Counted from the first letter of the stretch, positions 47,828 through 59,911 are shown. The stretch is DNA of 64,000 bases from Corticium candelabrum (GCF_963422355.1 NC_085087.1:1708021-1772020); one strand, 5' to 3'. Translations and numbers: made by a program. Notes: generated by a model from the letters alone, not told the origin.

Positions 47828-48151
47828 GCGCACCAGTAAAAGGTGGGTAACTCCATTATTGAGTTGATGTTGAAGAACCTGTTCAATTCTTCTTGCGTGT
47901 TCGTTTATTCCCACACTATCCCTGCGCATTACGCAGTCAAACCATTCTATATCGTTGACTTGCAAATCTATCCATCCGGGAATCAACCATCTAGCATCTC
48001 CATCTGCCAATGTCGACGTGCTGCTCGTTAGTGCAGAGCTAGCTCTAGTAATATCACTGATTGCTCCGTCCCTTATGATAACATTGCATAAGCCATCGTA
48101 GCTAGGAACGTTGACCCCATCAATTACAAGATCTGGGGATTCTGCAGACAT
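43016..48151 (-). CDS. NagA-like N-acetylglucosamine-6-phosphate deacetylase family amidohydrolase
   Basis: Five exons join in phase on the minus strand: 48151-47834, 46331-46253, 46117-45951, 45841-45647 and 43636-43016, giving 459 residues from the first ATG in frame. The N-terminal half has WLIPGWIDLQVND, the NagA form of the metal-site strand (Asp-x-Gln-x-Asn instead of His-x-His). The metal ligands appear kept: Glu in CLVEGTFMNP, His in VVAVGHAK, His in VIHLGNGPTG and the catalytic Asp in IAISDQAFATG. The LGNG form after the second His is more like a bacterial NagA branch than human AMDHD2 (HLFNAM). By family it would remove the acetyl group from amino-sugar phosphates; the exact substrate is not shown. 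Exon 1 begins 173 bp downstream of the TMCO4-like stop. Intron 1 holds a long-inverted-repeat element. Confidence 0.8.
43862..43975 (+). repeat. (AC)n with AGAC interruptions
   Basis: An imperfect AC tract in NagA-like intron 4. The rest of that 2-kb intron (43637-45646) shows no gene. Confidence 0.85.
46385..47737. mobile_element. 1.35-kb element with about 150-bp inverted repeats
   Basis: The left arm (46385-46535) opens TAGACTCATGCTCAGTC and continues GCTAGGTTGCTACACCACG, GTGTGCTAGCTGTCA and TGTGGTTGGCTTAAT. The right arm (47575-47737), complemented, gives the same order: TAGACTCATGCCCAGTC, GCTAGGTTGCTACACCACG, GTGTGCTAGCTGTCA, TGTGGTTGGCTTAAT. The right arm has an extra duplicated AGGTCCGTGTGTAT piece. 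The core (46540-47570) contains a 75-residue frame at 46901-47128 that I do not recognise. It fills most of NagA-like intron 1, and an AC tract adjoins its right end. Confidence 0.7.
47741..47825 (+). repeat. (AC)n next to the NagA-like exon 1 donor
   Basis: In the gene's sense this is a (TG)n run starting about 9 bp into intron 1. Confidence 0.9.
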
Positions 48152-48324
48152 CTGAGATGAATCACGTGACCAATACAACCTCGCATGGCAAGATCGCAAG
48201 ACATAAAACACATTATTTTACTAGTACATACACCAATTCAACTACAGCGTGGAATCTCAGGAGGTGGTAATAAAAAACTCTATTTCGTTATCAAACATCA
48301 TCATTATCACTATAATTACTCGCA

Positions 48325-51300
48325 CTATTTTAGTCTGTCAGGCGCAGAAGTACAGAATTCTAGATCTGTATCGTCCTTGTGTTCCTCTCTGTGTCTATCT
48401 TGGATGGTTTCCTCCTCATCGCCAACACACAAAGTTTCAGTTGAGTTAACTTCACTTGTTTCTACATCTCGACATTTCACTCCACAAAGGTTTAAAATAA
48501 ATGTGAGTTGCTTTCGATAACTTTTATGACCATCAACCTACACTCAATCCAAACCACTATAATAGAAAATACATAAAGAGAGACTAAATTCTATACCTTG
48601 CCAGTCAAATCAACATTACACATAACTCGATGATCTAGCTCAATAGGCATAAGACCTGCTATGTCGCCTTGAACTGATGCTGTACGATACAAAAACTTCA
48701 ACAACCAATCGGATCTATAGATACACTAAGAGTACATAATTGCATAAATTAAATGTCAACTAAAGTACCTCGTGTACGCATTGACCAAACGACCAGCGAC
48801 GACTTTTGTCAAAGGAGCCCATGCATCCGCACTTCCACTCACCGGTGCACCCAGTAGCACAGCATCCTGAACAATTCCTTGACAGTCTGAGAAAGAAGAA
48901 AAGTTATAGATTAGCTGTTATTGATTAATATCAATCATGATAATATATAAGGCTGCATTAAAAATATTAGTATATTCAGTGGCTGCAGTTTGATCATACT
49001 ATACAATTGCCTTTATTCATATTCATAGTGTTCGTGTTTGTAAGTAGTCTCTAGAAGTTGTGATAAACATTGGGTATCGTGTTACAATTTTTTTCCAACC
49101 ACAATATAACAACAAACACACATGTAATTGAATGCATTAGAAATAAGTGTCTCCAGCTGAAAATGAATGTCACAGTGTAAACAACTATATATCCTCCATG
49201 AAAATGAATATATATATATATATATTAATAAAAGATAATTTACCAAAATAAATGTATAAAAGACAAGTAGCAGCCACATTAAAGAAATAACACCGAAATC
49301 TTGCTAGCTAATCGATTTGTCAAAACCTTGTCAGTAATAATTCTTATCAACAAAGAAGAGTACACAACAAGGGTACAATAGAACTACCATAGACGACAGA
49401 ATGACTTGGTGAGTGGGGAACAGCCAATATATTGACATGATACTATTATTTATTTATTTAGTTAGTTATTTAGTTATCTACATTTATTAGATGGCACAAG
49501 CTGATCATGAGCTAAACTATGGCGGCCGTCAACTTCAGGCTGTAAACACAAATTCACCACAACTTTCCTGATATATAGTTTAATCAATTTCAGCTTTGAG
49601 CCATAAGAAACGAGATTTTGTAAAAGTGACGTCACTTAGCGAGTACCATACACAAAACATATATATGGCTTGATTGACTTCAAGTCTGCAAGACATCTGC
49701 ATAGATGAGTGGATGGTGACTATGTCTGTCGTGCTCAGGAATGTGCCACGTCCTCAATGCGGTCCCATCTTTGAGTAGCAATTCCAATTCGTCATACGCA
49801 AGAACCACAGACAATGGGGACAAACTACCAATCAGATCCAAGAAATGTTCATGAAAAAGTGTTTTTACCAGAACGGGTTGTTGTCAATTACCAGCTCTCG
49901 TTGGAACTAAACAACAGAACTTACCTGTTGTAACTGTAAGTGTAAAAATCAATCGCTTTCGTGGCTTACTACATTTATCCAGCAACTAAACATGCATATA
50001 TTGATAACTCCCTTTACTACACTTTGATAACTACAGATTATGTACAAATTTTGTGGACATGTGAAAAGACAGTCGCTTTGTATGATTCTAAATAGATTTT
50101 AGTTGCTTTGTACGATTTAAATAAATTTTACTAGTGTACTTAAAAGGAACTAGAGCGTATAAATTGGTAATTTATTTAGCTCATAGCTGTGGAAGTGTAG
50201 GTGTACACACAGCTTCAGAAGAAAACAAGACTTTGTAAAGTCACGTTACTTAGAGAGAGTAGCACACCCAAAACTTCTACTAGGAATCAACTAACTTCCG
50301 GTCTGTGGGCTATCTGACTGGCTGGCTGACTATGTCTGTCATGCTCAGACAGGTGCCATGCCATTAGTTTGGTCCAATCACCGCGCAGCATTTGCAATTG
50401 ATCGTACATGGCAACTAGAGACAACGAAAAAACTGCCAATCAGATCTGCAAAATGTTCAACTAGGAGTAACCCTTGTATCTCATATGTAATAACACTCAT
50501 TAATTTGACGATTACATATTATTTTGGTGGTGGTGGTGTTTTTTAGAGACTTTGTGTTAACGTGAAACAGTTGCTTTGTACAATTCTAGGTAGATTACAA
50601 GTAGTGCACTCAGAAGGAAAACAGGCGTCTAAATTCATTGTCTATACAATATTTCTATCGTGAGGATTTCAGAAGGCTCATAGCTGAGGAAGCAAGGGTG
50701 TAAACACAGCTTCAATTACAGATAATTATACAAACAGACTTACCAGGCCTTCTTGCCATCTCAGTCAAACAATAAAAGATAACTCTTGCACCTAAGCTGA
50801 ACCCAATCAAGGTAACAGGACGATGGCCCTGTCATACAAAAACTTCACTATTTCACCCAAAATTTAGAAGCGATATCTACATGCTGGCATACTTGTCTTC
50901 TTGACAAAAGAATATCAGCCAGCAAGTGGCCACATTGTTTTGCACGATTAGCACATACATTCCAAGGATTGTCAATAACATCAGCAACCTTCAGTAGAGC
51001 AGCAGGCCAAGCAATTGCAGCCATGAGAGCTAAAAACAGTAACATATTATAGCAACGCTTGAGTAGACATGCACAATGTTGAGAAATTGCCAACATGATA
51101 AAACAGAATGCTTTAGCACTTCTGATGTAACGGTGCCAGTCACAGTGCTTGTTACAAAGTCAGACAAAACAGACCCAAGGTTTTTCAAGTGACTGCATAA
51201 ATATTTGATCAACGGAGTGGTGCTGGTAACAACATTATTAACTTGTATAGACAAGCCATGCCATCTTACTCTGACTCCCATTGGAGAGTGTACTGCTCTG

Positions 51301-54300
51301 GTGAATGATTCAGTGCTCTCCATGGAGACAAAAAGCTCTCTGCAATACAACAAATATCAGTAACCACATAATAGGCTTCATCAATACAGAGCAACAACCT
51401 TTGTCTTCCTTAGCTATCCATCCCGTCACTGCTATAGTAATATGCAAGTGCCTATTTTCTGATAATGGCCTGAACGTGAACTCCCGAACTCCACCAACAC
51501 GCCTTCTCATCTTGTATCCTAATAATGCACATTAGTATACATAATAACTCAATATATCACGTACTTGCATGCAACTACACACAACAAAGTCACCTGCAAG
51601 TCCAGCACCTGTTGCACCAAATAATGATGTAATGGCTGCAAGTCCAACAACAGATCCAAGTGCAGCAGCTGCAGTACCTCCAACAACAGCTCCTACTCCA
51701 GCTGCAACAAGCGGAGCTGCCAATCCTCCAGTCAAAGCTATTCACAAACATAAATGTCATCTGACTAAATAACTATCTAACAAGAGAAAAAGGTATATCC
51801 ACCTTACCAAGAAGAGCTCCACCTCCAATCACTGCAGCACCAGTAAGTATATTTCTTTTCCGTTTCTGAAGTTTCTCCCTTTTCAGTCTTGATTCACGTT
51901 GCTCACTTCACATAATCCAAGAAACCTTCAAATTACGTAATAGATCTCTATATGTAGCAGCAGTAACTAATTTAATGTAACCTTGTCTCTTCTTCTTGTT
52001 GCTCTTCAAAGTTCTCCATCACAATAGTTTCAACAGCAGTAACTGCTTCTTCCTCTAATCCCAATAATGTAGATAACTTAAAGATCAGTACACGAAACCG
52101 TGCATCATAACGACCTATAATATACCAACATGGATACATCAAAGACAACATTGTTCAGTGTTAGCTGCAGATTCTTGCCATTAGAAATTCCCAATGAAAG
52201 TACTTCCTACATCAAGCCATATGTAAGTCTTAACAACACTAGCAGCAGTAAAGAAAGCAGACATGCCTGAATCAGTGGCTCAAACTTCTTTTCAAGTTCT
52301 TCATCCTTTTGTATTGTAGTTATAATTCCATCTATCTCATAACCTAGCTGACCACTTGCCATGACGAGAAATGATCCTCTTGCTAAATCAGAAACCATGC
52401 AGTTACTAGTTAGTATAATGAAATAACAACATGACCTTGCTACTCAACAACCTATTGTTTACATTATTACTATTACTTCTGTAACAGCAATGTGACATAC
52501 TTGAAATATATCAAAGCTTCATTCAAACACAAATTCCAAACTATGGTAATAAAATATTCAGCATGAGAGAGAATAAGTCACAAGTCAAAACGTCAGCCTA
52601 CTCAGGCGCAGATCCAAGGGATGGTGCACCTGGTGTACATGCACCTCCCCAACCCAGTGGGTGTTGTCTTGAGGAATTTCTATAGAAATTTACGTGAAGG
52701 TCTCTACGTAAATACACTACGATAGTGTATTTAATCTCCGTTTTCCAACAGGTGAGAGAGTACTGCACCCACGCCATAAGCAGAGACATCACAAGCTAAT
52801 TTTAATGGTTTATTTGCGTCATAATGACATAGTACTTGTGCTCCCAAGATCATTTGTTTGCCCGTTGAAAGCTTTCTCACATGCCGGAGTCCATTCTCAC
52901 TTGGCCTTTGTTCGTTTGAGCTCGTGCAACGGTTGAATGACATGTCCGGCATAAACTGTGCATAATATCTCAGAAGGCCTAAATAGCTGCTAAGCTAATT
53001 CACATACATGGGTCTTGGGGTGTTTCGTAGCGCCTCAATTTTCACTTTGGTGGGTTGTATACCTCATTCATTCACAGCATAACCCAAATACACAACTTCG
53101 TTTTGAAGAAATGCTCACTTCTCCCTCTTCAGCCTCACTCCGCTTTTCTCCAGCTGTCCTAAAACTTCTTCTAGTAACTGCAAATGTTCTGTTTTGCTTG
53201 GTGCTGTCAAAATAATACCATCCAAATAACACTGCACTCCATCAAGACCATCCAAGATCTGGTCCATCACAAGTTGACAGATGGCGGGAGTGGAACGCAC
53301 TCCAAAACTAAGATGTTCCGGTTAGTACGGGCCCTGGTGTGTGTTAATTGTGAGGTATTCCTTGGAAGAGTCATCGAGTTCCAGTTGATTGCATGCCCAT
53401 GCTAAGTCCAGTTTCATGAATTATTCCTCCTGCCATAGTGGCAAAAATGTCCTCTGCTGTGGATAGAGGGTATTGGTCCAGCCATGTCACCTTATAGTTA
53501 CCGCAAATTCGTATTCCTTGGTCCTTGTTGAGGAGATTCACCGTTGGTGTGGCCCAGGCTAATCGTTCCACCTTTCTAAATACCCCACTAATCACTAATC
53601 AATCCAGTTCAGCTGAGATCCTTTCTCTCATAGCAAAAGGTGCTGACTTGTGTTTCTTGAAGTCGAGTCTGGCCTCCGATTTCAAAGAAATGTTTGCCTT
53701 GAATCCCTTGATGGTGCCACAGCCTTTGTTGTGTTGTTTGAGCACTTTCTCCACATTTTTGGTGTGGGACTCTGAGTGCATGTCAGCTTGGATATTGCAT
53801 ATTTAGCACCTCTGGCCAATTCCTGTCTAGCAGTGTAGATCAATTTCTTTTCATAATCATCAGTGGTAATCGATGTTCCTGCCCTTCATACTAGACTGGC
53901 ACGCAGACTACGCCTTTAACCTCCAACTGAACTCCATGGTAATCTCAAAGCTGAACTGCTGTTCTCTCCAGAGGATACCCTTGCATCCACATTTGTACAT
54001 TTCTTCTGATGCCACTGATGCTACCGCCCCAGTGTCCACTTCCATTCAGACAGGCCGTCCTCCTAACTTTAGTTCCACTGTATACTTGGGAGCACATAAG
54101 GAAATCTGGGCAATTCTCCCTGCCGGTCCTGTTTCTGTTGTATGCTGTCGCTTCTTGGCATTTTGCTTCTTAATGTAGTACATGCTAGTCATTACTGCTG
54201 TCTCTTTCTCCCCGAGTGTCTATTTCTCCGGATTCTGCATACTTTGTCTCCATAGATTGTTTGCTTTTACACGTGTTGGAGGTGTCCTATCTTTGAGCAA

Positions 54301-55840
54301 CCATGGCATTGAGTCTTTTTGTGCAAGCATGCTTGAGCATCATGCTTACCACCACAACAATAACACTTTTCTCAAATTTCTCACTTGTAGTCGCGTGGGA
54401 TGAATTGCTGAAGTGGCCACGGACTCGTCCCCTTTCTGTTGATGACACGCGGTTCACTGTGAGCTCCACTGTTGGTGTCTGGCCCAAGAATTCCGCCGTC
54501 TTTCGCTGCAAGTTCCATTGCTTAAGCAGTGTCACAGGCCTTTTGGAGAGTGAGATTCTTCTCTGACAATAAGCGCCTTTGCGTTGTGTCATTAGGGAGA
54601 CCACACACTAAAAAATCCCGTAGGGTGTCCTCCAAAATTGCAGCATCGTGCTAATTGCTTCAAGGCTACTATATATGCCACGATGGTTTCCCATCTCACT
54701 AACCCCGCCTATAGAAACAAAAGCGTTCAGCAATAACTAGTGATTGAGGCTTGTAGTGAGTCTTCAGGATGTTTTTCAGCTCTGCATATGTCTTGTCACT
54801 TGGTTGGCTAGGCGTGAGCAGATTCCTGAGCACTCCATAAGGTCTGGCACCTATCACCATGAGTAACACACTCACACGTTGGTCCTTGGCATTCTCCTGC
54901 TCTGGTGGTGGCCCCTCGATTCTGTTGGCTTCCATGCAGTGTTCCATGCGCTCCATATATGCGTCAATGTCATCCTGAGCTTCATCAAACTCCCCAATTT
55001 GGCTCACAGCGAACATGGCTGCCGACATCTCCTATTGTCAGAAGCTATACGCTGTATCAATGTCTGGTGACTAGAAATACGCGATCCTCGTCGCCAGTAT
55101 GTCTTATCCCAAACTCTCAGATCAAACCGTGTAATGAACACAACTCAATACCTAGGTACTACAATGCGCACGAGCTCACTATACTGTCACTTCGCTACAG
55201 TACAATGGCCATTGCCTTTTGATAATAAAAAAATTGGACCCACTTACACTTGTATCCCCTATCTATTACTAGTGCCACAATCTAGTAGCTGATAATTCTG
55301 ACTAAGATGTAAGTGGGAATATTGATTCAATTTCTTAATGTAAATCAATTACTTCTTGATTCCAAACACTATTATTGTTGACTTTCATTAATACTTGTTG
55401 GGAACTTTGCATACAGCGAGATACTTAAACGTTTCTTTCAGTTTCGTTAGTTTATTAATTAAGACATCCTAAAACTAATATTCTTTACTGCAACAACCTC
55501 TGTCTGGAAGAGCAATTTGTTGACTGAATTCCCGAATAACTTCATATCCCCATTTTCTGTAAGACCAACGTATTTTAGTGTGTAGCTATGTATACGTCAC
55601 TCTCACAAACCACCAACCTGTCGCAGTCCGCAGAGAAAAGATTGCCGATTTCACTCGCGACTAAAGCTCCGATAGCAAAACGTGTCACTTCTTGAAGGTT
55701 GCAGATAGAGTTGGGCAATTCAGGTGATAAAGCGACTGTATCGGCTGATTCTGGCGGCTCCAGGTTGGCACAATGCGTTAGACCAGGCAGATCCGTTAGC
55801 GTGCTTGGCTGCCAGGAGTTTCCGCCCCTCTCTGCTGTCT
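48325..55840 (-). CDS. TMCO4-like DUF726 membrane protein with alpha/beta-hydrolase fold
   Basis: Minus-strand exons join in phase: about 55840-55618 (5' limit uncertain), 55556-55498, 52382-52263, 52114-51982, 51905-51808, 51737-51594, 51518-51399, 51339-51270, 51192-51095, 51029-50893, 50828-50744, 48886-48769, 48714-48597, 48537-48325. In order, the protein has RYDARFRVLIFKLSTLLGLE, a charged linker KREKLQKRKRN, a Gly/Ala-rich membrane hairpin (LTGGLAAPLVAAG, AITSLFGATGAGLAG), HITIAVTGWI, SPWRALNHSPEQYTLQWES, VIDNPWNVCANRA, the nucleophile elbow RPVTLIGFSLGARVI with Ser, GIVQDAVLLGAPVSG, DWLLKFLYRT and a last exon with VDGHKSYRKQL containing a likely catalytic His. This order is that of TMCO4. 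The start codon is unresolved: no in-frame ATG lies in the first exon. The C-terminal tail is acidic. The 3.1-kb second intron shown carries a gypsy remnant. Confidence 0.88.
49590..50020 (+). repeat. Dispersed repeat family R1, copy 3
   Basis: Landmarks GAGATTTTGTAAAAGTGACG, TGACTATGTCTGTCGTGCTC, GGAATGTGCCACG, AGACAATGGGGACAAACTAC and CCAGAACGGG follow the order of copy 1 at 20715. It lies in a TMCO4-like intron (48887-50743). Confidence 0.7.
50170..50720 (+). repeat. Dispersed repeat family R1, copy 4
   Basis: A second copy next to copy 3 in the same orientation: AAGACTTTGTAAAGTCACG, TGACTATGTCTGTCATGCTC, GTGCCATGCC, CGTACATGGCAACTAGAGAC. Its end, GGTGTAAACACAGCTTC, also recurs near the end of copy 1 (about 21290) and of copy 3 (about 50200). 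Confidence 0.7.
52600..55035 (-). pseudogene. Ty3/gypsy retrotransposon remnant: gag, zinc knuckle, RT, RNase H
   Basis: On the minus strand: a gag-like segment at 55028-54700 (FDEAQDDIDAYMERMEHCME, YAELKNILKTHYKP); a zinc-knuckle area near 54350-54310 (ACTKRLNAMV); a protease-like region about 54180-53900; RT at 53600-53100 with RICGNYKVT, DQYPLSTAEDIFATMAGG and a catalytic box YLDGIILTAPS where one Asp is changed; and RNase H at 52880-52730 (LACDVSAYGVGAVLSH). Frameshifts and stops break every part. Integrase and LTRs are not seen. It lies antisense to MKS1 and in the same sense as its TMCO4-like host intron. Confidence 0.85.
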
Positions 55841-55874
55841 CGCGCGCGTTAAAAAGGACCGGGAACAGTGCACT
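55841..55874. promoter_or_regulatory. Bidirectional promoter region, TMCO4-like / MKS1
   Basis: The coding start of MKS1 (55875) faces the first recognised coding exon of the minus-strand TMCO4-like gene, which is open up to at least about 55840. A GC-rich CGCGCGCG motif lies at 55840-55848. The two transcripts must share or overlap their start regions. Confidence 0.45.
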
Positions 55875-58461
55875 ATGGATCCTACTAGTAGAGACAAAGT
55901 TGGTGTCTACAGGTCGAATGATCCTCTCAGAAGCTTTAAAATTGAAGTGACATTGAGGAAAGTAGCAGCCGGGAGCGTCTTCTCTCCTGTCCCACTTCCA
56001 AACGCAAGAGCGAATCAAGAAGGACTGGAACTGAACGAAATGAGACACGAGAACGATTCCAATACGGAGACGTGTGTGTTCGCTTGGCAGGAGAAGCTGT
56101 TCTCGGAAAGAGAAGAGGATTTCTACGCCGACAGAAACAACTGTCTTACTCCATTAGAACTGAAGTATAACGATGATGTGGTGGCTGTCAAGGCATCGGG
56201 AGGTAGAAGAAACAGTAGGATATTCACGTATGTCGATCATGATCAATACACCGACACAACAGAGTGTGTTGCCACGGAAACAACGTCGTCACAGCAAGTG
56301 ACCTCATATTTGGTACAGAACGTTCTCAATGTGAGGCAAAGACGCACTGGTGCCAGGGCTGCATTTGAAGTGACTGGACGTAGGGATGATGGCCAAGCCA
56401 TCACTTCCAGGATCGATCCTGTTGCCATACCGACATCAGCCGAATCTGTGCCAGCCAATCATGTCATTAGTACTCCATCACAAACTATGCATGTGATGAC
56501 TGATCTGAGTCCTGCAGATCGACTGGGACAGTTAGAAGATGAGCACTTGCTTTGTACTTTAAGAGCTGACTCACATGGTGTTATTACTGTGAAGCCAGAT
56601 TTTAATCAAAAAGGAAAACGCTATTACATTGAAAACACAGAAGGGGAGCTGTTTGAGTTTACAATCAAACACGTGTCTAGTCCGATGAGTCGATCAATCA
56701 AGGTACAAGAAACAAATATGTTTAGAGAGTTGTACGGTCGACATAGTGAAATACTTTTAAGTGCTGTCGGTCAAGATTTTGCTCGACCTCACAGTGAAAA
56801 TGAAATACTATTTTGTGCATTTGGAGAAATAGTTAGTGCAGCAGACTTTGAGTATGATGGTCTTTATGTAGAGTATTTTGTACATCTGCCTGATGGTTGG
56901 AAACCATCTGGTCTCGACCAGAAATTGACTGGGATCAGTAATATATCATATACTCGTCAGACTGGCGATAGGACTGTTGCTCATTTTGGATTTCCGTTTG
57001 AGTTTGAGGTTCTTTTTAATTCAGAATTGTTGGAAGATGGTCAAAGTCCTCACATGCCAGAAGTCTACTTGCAGGTGATATCGTTAGACTTTTGGGAACG
57101 ACATCGCACTGAGGGCTATGGTCGACTTGTTCTTCCTCAGCGTTCTGGTGTGTATCAGGAGAATATTTTAACTTGGCGACCTTTTGGACGTGGTGTGGTG
57201 TCTGAAATGAGAAGATACTTTATTGGTGGATCACCTGAATTAGATGATATTACGTATGTATCCAAACCAACTGGATTTACAGGAAGCCATATGAGCCGGT
57301 GAGGGTTTGTTTGTTTTATTTCATTATTCTGTCTAGTCAGAAATGCTTTGTGGCACTTTGACGTGTTGCTTTGAGTGGTAATACTAATGTAACTAAATTA
57401 ATAAAACTGAAATTAAACATTTATTACAAATAAAATTTGCTATTATATATTAGGTTAATGCAGGTAAACGTTTGCGGTTGCATTTAGTTTTGTGACTTGA
57501 GTGTTTGTCAAAGATAGAGGGTCTGCAAAGCAGAGTGGGCAGCTGATTTTGTCCTGGAGGCCAATTAAGTTCCAAATCTCATTTCAAAATTGTGCCTCTA
57601 TTTACCCAAGGGGAAACAGAGTTTTTGATTTTCTAACACCCAAGTTGTTTTTTCAAAATCAACGTGTCTCCGAATGTAAAAATTGTACGAAGGTCTAGAA
57701 ACAGAAAGCTGCCAGCCAGTTTGGTTGCCATGGTAACAAAAGAAAATATTCTTGACGTACTTGTAATGGCTCAAATGCAAAGTCTGACTTTGGACAACAT
57801 GAAAGTAGAGACAAAACTACAATCAGTTGTCTAATAGCTTTCTATTATTCTAACAACGAAAATAAATTATCGTCCAGGAAGTGAATAGAAAGTCGCATTT
57901 TGGAGCTTGGGTTTTGGGACTATTTGTTCTTTGCTACTAAAATTCCAAGGTATAGTAGAAATTAGCCTGAACCTCAATTCTAATCCTAACCATAACTCTG
58001 ATTCAAAGTTTTTGCTAACAAGCAAATCACAGATTGTTTGGCTGTCTGTTCTTCTGAAAGCAAAGAACTTCTTCAAAAACTCAAAATGTTTTGGGCAGGA
58101 CCAATCATGTCGGGATCAGCTGATTGTATTTACTAGACAGGATCACTTATTGTATATTGCTGGAATTGTGTGGTGTTTACTTTGTTGTAACTGACATTGT
58201 AGTTCAACATTTATGACTTGTTAGTCACACTTTTTGCTTTTCAGATATGGTTTTCGAGCTACGACATCAGGCACTGTTGTTGTCCGTCTAAATGTCATCC
58301 AGCAATCACAGAAAGTTATAGATTCTCAAAGACGGGATCAAGGCGGTAGAACTGAAACTGCAGCTTCTGCTGCTGTTTTGTCATCATTTTCAGCTGCCTT
58401 GGATGCTTTCCAACGTGCCCGAGAAAGAATGCGAAATGTTAAAGAAAGTCTAAAATACTGA
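55875..58461 (+). CDS. MKS1: MKS1, Meckel syndrome type 1 B9-domain protein
   Basis: Two exons, 55875-57298 and 58245-58461, join in phase (CG|A, Arg) to 546 residues, close to the 559 of human. The B9 domain spans about residues 311-460: FCAFGEIVSAADFEYDGLYV, AHFGFPFEFEVLF, LDFWERHRTEGYG, LTWRPFGRGVVSEMRRYFIG, then LDDITYV. Exon 2 gives YGFRATTSGTVVVRLNVIQQ and a C-terminal helix with ALDAFQRARERMR, as in MKS1. The protein is part of the MKS module of the ciliary transition zone that gates entry to the cilium. A conserved N-terminal SNDPLRSFKIEVTLRK supports the chosen ATG. Only one intron (946 bp) is present, an unusually compact form. It is head-to-head with the TMCO4-like gene. Confidence 0.95.
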
Positions 58462-58957
58462 AGCTTTGTGTACTTCATGGTTTTGGATGTATTGAGTATT
58501 GATGCATGGCTAATTAGTGGTTTGACTATTTATGATTTGTTGATATTAATTTATCATACTCGATGACTGAATTGTAACCTCTGAATAGCGTATCACTCAG
58601 AGAGTTTGTGTCTACATAGGAGTGGCTGGTCAGAGGTTTTAGTTAATTTGGTTTCTTTAGAGCTAATAATGTGAGAATTTGGGATAGGACGTGCATGGTT
58701 TTACAGGCAAACGTGTGCTACGTTAGGATAGATCAGCGTGCATAAAACTGAAACATGTTGAATGCATACTGTAAATGTTGCAGATTATCAACCGAATCAA
58801 TCAGAATAAGACTGGAGAATACTTTTACTCTTGCTGTTCTTGTATGTCTGTGCGAGCACTGTAGACTCATTATCTAGCTTTGTCTTGAAGCGCATCCGGG
58901 GCTGCAATCCACACTGCGTCTGGGGCGAGGGAAGGTCTCCATTTCCTGCATTTCGCG

Positions 58958-59911
58958 ATGGACGCAGAAGACACCAGTGGACACTCAGATTTGAGAGTTC
59001 AAGACGAAACTGCTGAAATTTGTGAGAACTTCCAGAAATGCAGTCTGAGTGCGAGTATGAATGACTTGCCACTGGAAGTGTGGCTGGCCATCGGTCGATT
59101 TGTTCCACCAGAGGATGTGCTCACATTCTGTCTTATCTGTCGAAGATCTTACGAAGCGACTCATCGACCGCTATTCTGGATTCGCCTCTACAAAAGGCAC
59201 AGACCGCCTCCTCTGTGTTGCAAAGGGCTGCTATCACAAGATCTCACATACCGGGGGATCAAAACAGGAAAAGGCTTGAGAGCTAAAGTAATCAGAGCTC
59301 TTTACCGCATGTATCCTTTATTCGGTAGGATACCGTTTAAGTTACTTGAAAATGGAGACTTTCTTGTTGGTCGTCGATGTTGTGGATTGTGGGCACGTAC
59401 TGAAGTGTCAACAATTTGTAGAAACAAGCGAAATTTGTATTTAAAACTTGAAGATGTAGAAGGACGCGAGTCGAGGCATATGTTTCATGCTCTGAAGGCT
59501 AACTACGAGGCAAATATGAAAATATTGGTGATTGAGGGATTTGAGAATCAAACATTTCCTCCCATAAAAAACCTTGTTTTGCGTAAGATGTTGATTAGGA
59601 GAGTTCATGCTGATAGTAAGAAAAAGGGCGATGAAATTGTTGCTGAGAATAGTGAAGTCACGTTGCATTTCGATGGCGAGTGCAGGGAAAGTGTGACAAT
59701 TACAGTGAGGTCCGACAGATGTCATAAGTTTATAGTATCAGTACTGGATTGGTGGGATATTCGTTATCCTTATCCTTATCTGAGATATGCAAAAGAAAGA
59801 GCAATGAAGAGACGCATTCATATGGGAAAGTTGCCACATAAAGTGAGGACTGACATTAGTTGGATGTTTGGTAATGAAGACGACGACCATGATGATGACT
59901 ATTACTGGTAA
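58958..59911 (+). CDS. F-box protein similar to TMEM183
   Basis: A single-exon frame of 317 residues, ATG at 58958 and TAA at 59909-59911. An F-box-like helix set lies at about residues 34-80: MNDLPLEVWLAIGRFV, DVLTFCLICRRSYEATHRPL and FWIRLYKRH. Next comes LRAKVIRALYRMYPLFGRIP, which resembles the conserved VIRSLYHLYEPF block of TMEM183. Near the C-terminus is VSVLDWWDIRYPYPYLRY, matching the DWW-x-x-x-YP motif of that family. The end is acidic (DEDDDHDDDYYW-like). No clear membrane helix is visible although the family is named for one. F-box proteins recruit targets to SCF ubiquitin ligases; that role here is inference. Identity rests on two motifs, so it is moderate. Confidence 0.7.
   Translation: MDAEDTSGHSDLRVQDETAEICENFQKCSLSASMNDLPLEVWLAIGRFVPPEDVLTFCLICRRSYEATHRPLFWIRLYKRHRPPPLCCKGLLSQDLTYRGIKTGKGLRAKVIRALYRMYPLFGRIPFKLLENGDFLVGRRCCGLWARTEVSTICRNKRNLYLKLEDVEGRESRHMFHALKANYEANMKILVIEGFENQTFPPIKNLVLRKMLIRRVHADSKKKGDEIVAENSEVTLHFDGECRESVTITVRSDRCHKFIVSVLDWWDIRYPYPYLRYAKERAMKRRIHMGKLPHKVRTDISWMFGNEDDDHDDDYYW

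Noticed and set aside
55575..56048. Minus-strand frame reading through the MKS1 start as the full N-terminus of the TMCO4-like protein
   Set aside because: It would begin at GTG, not ATG, and its distal part is the complement of conserved MKS1 coding sequence.
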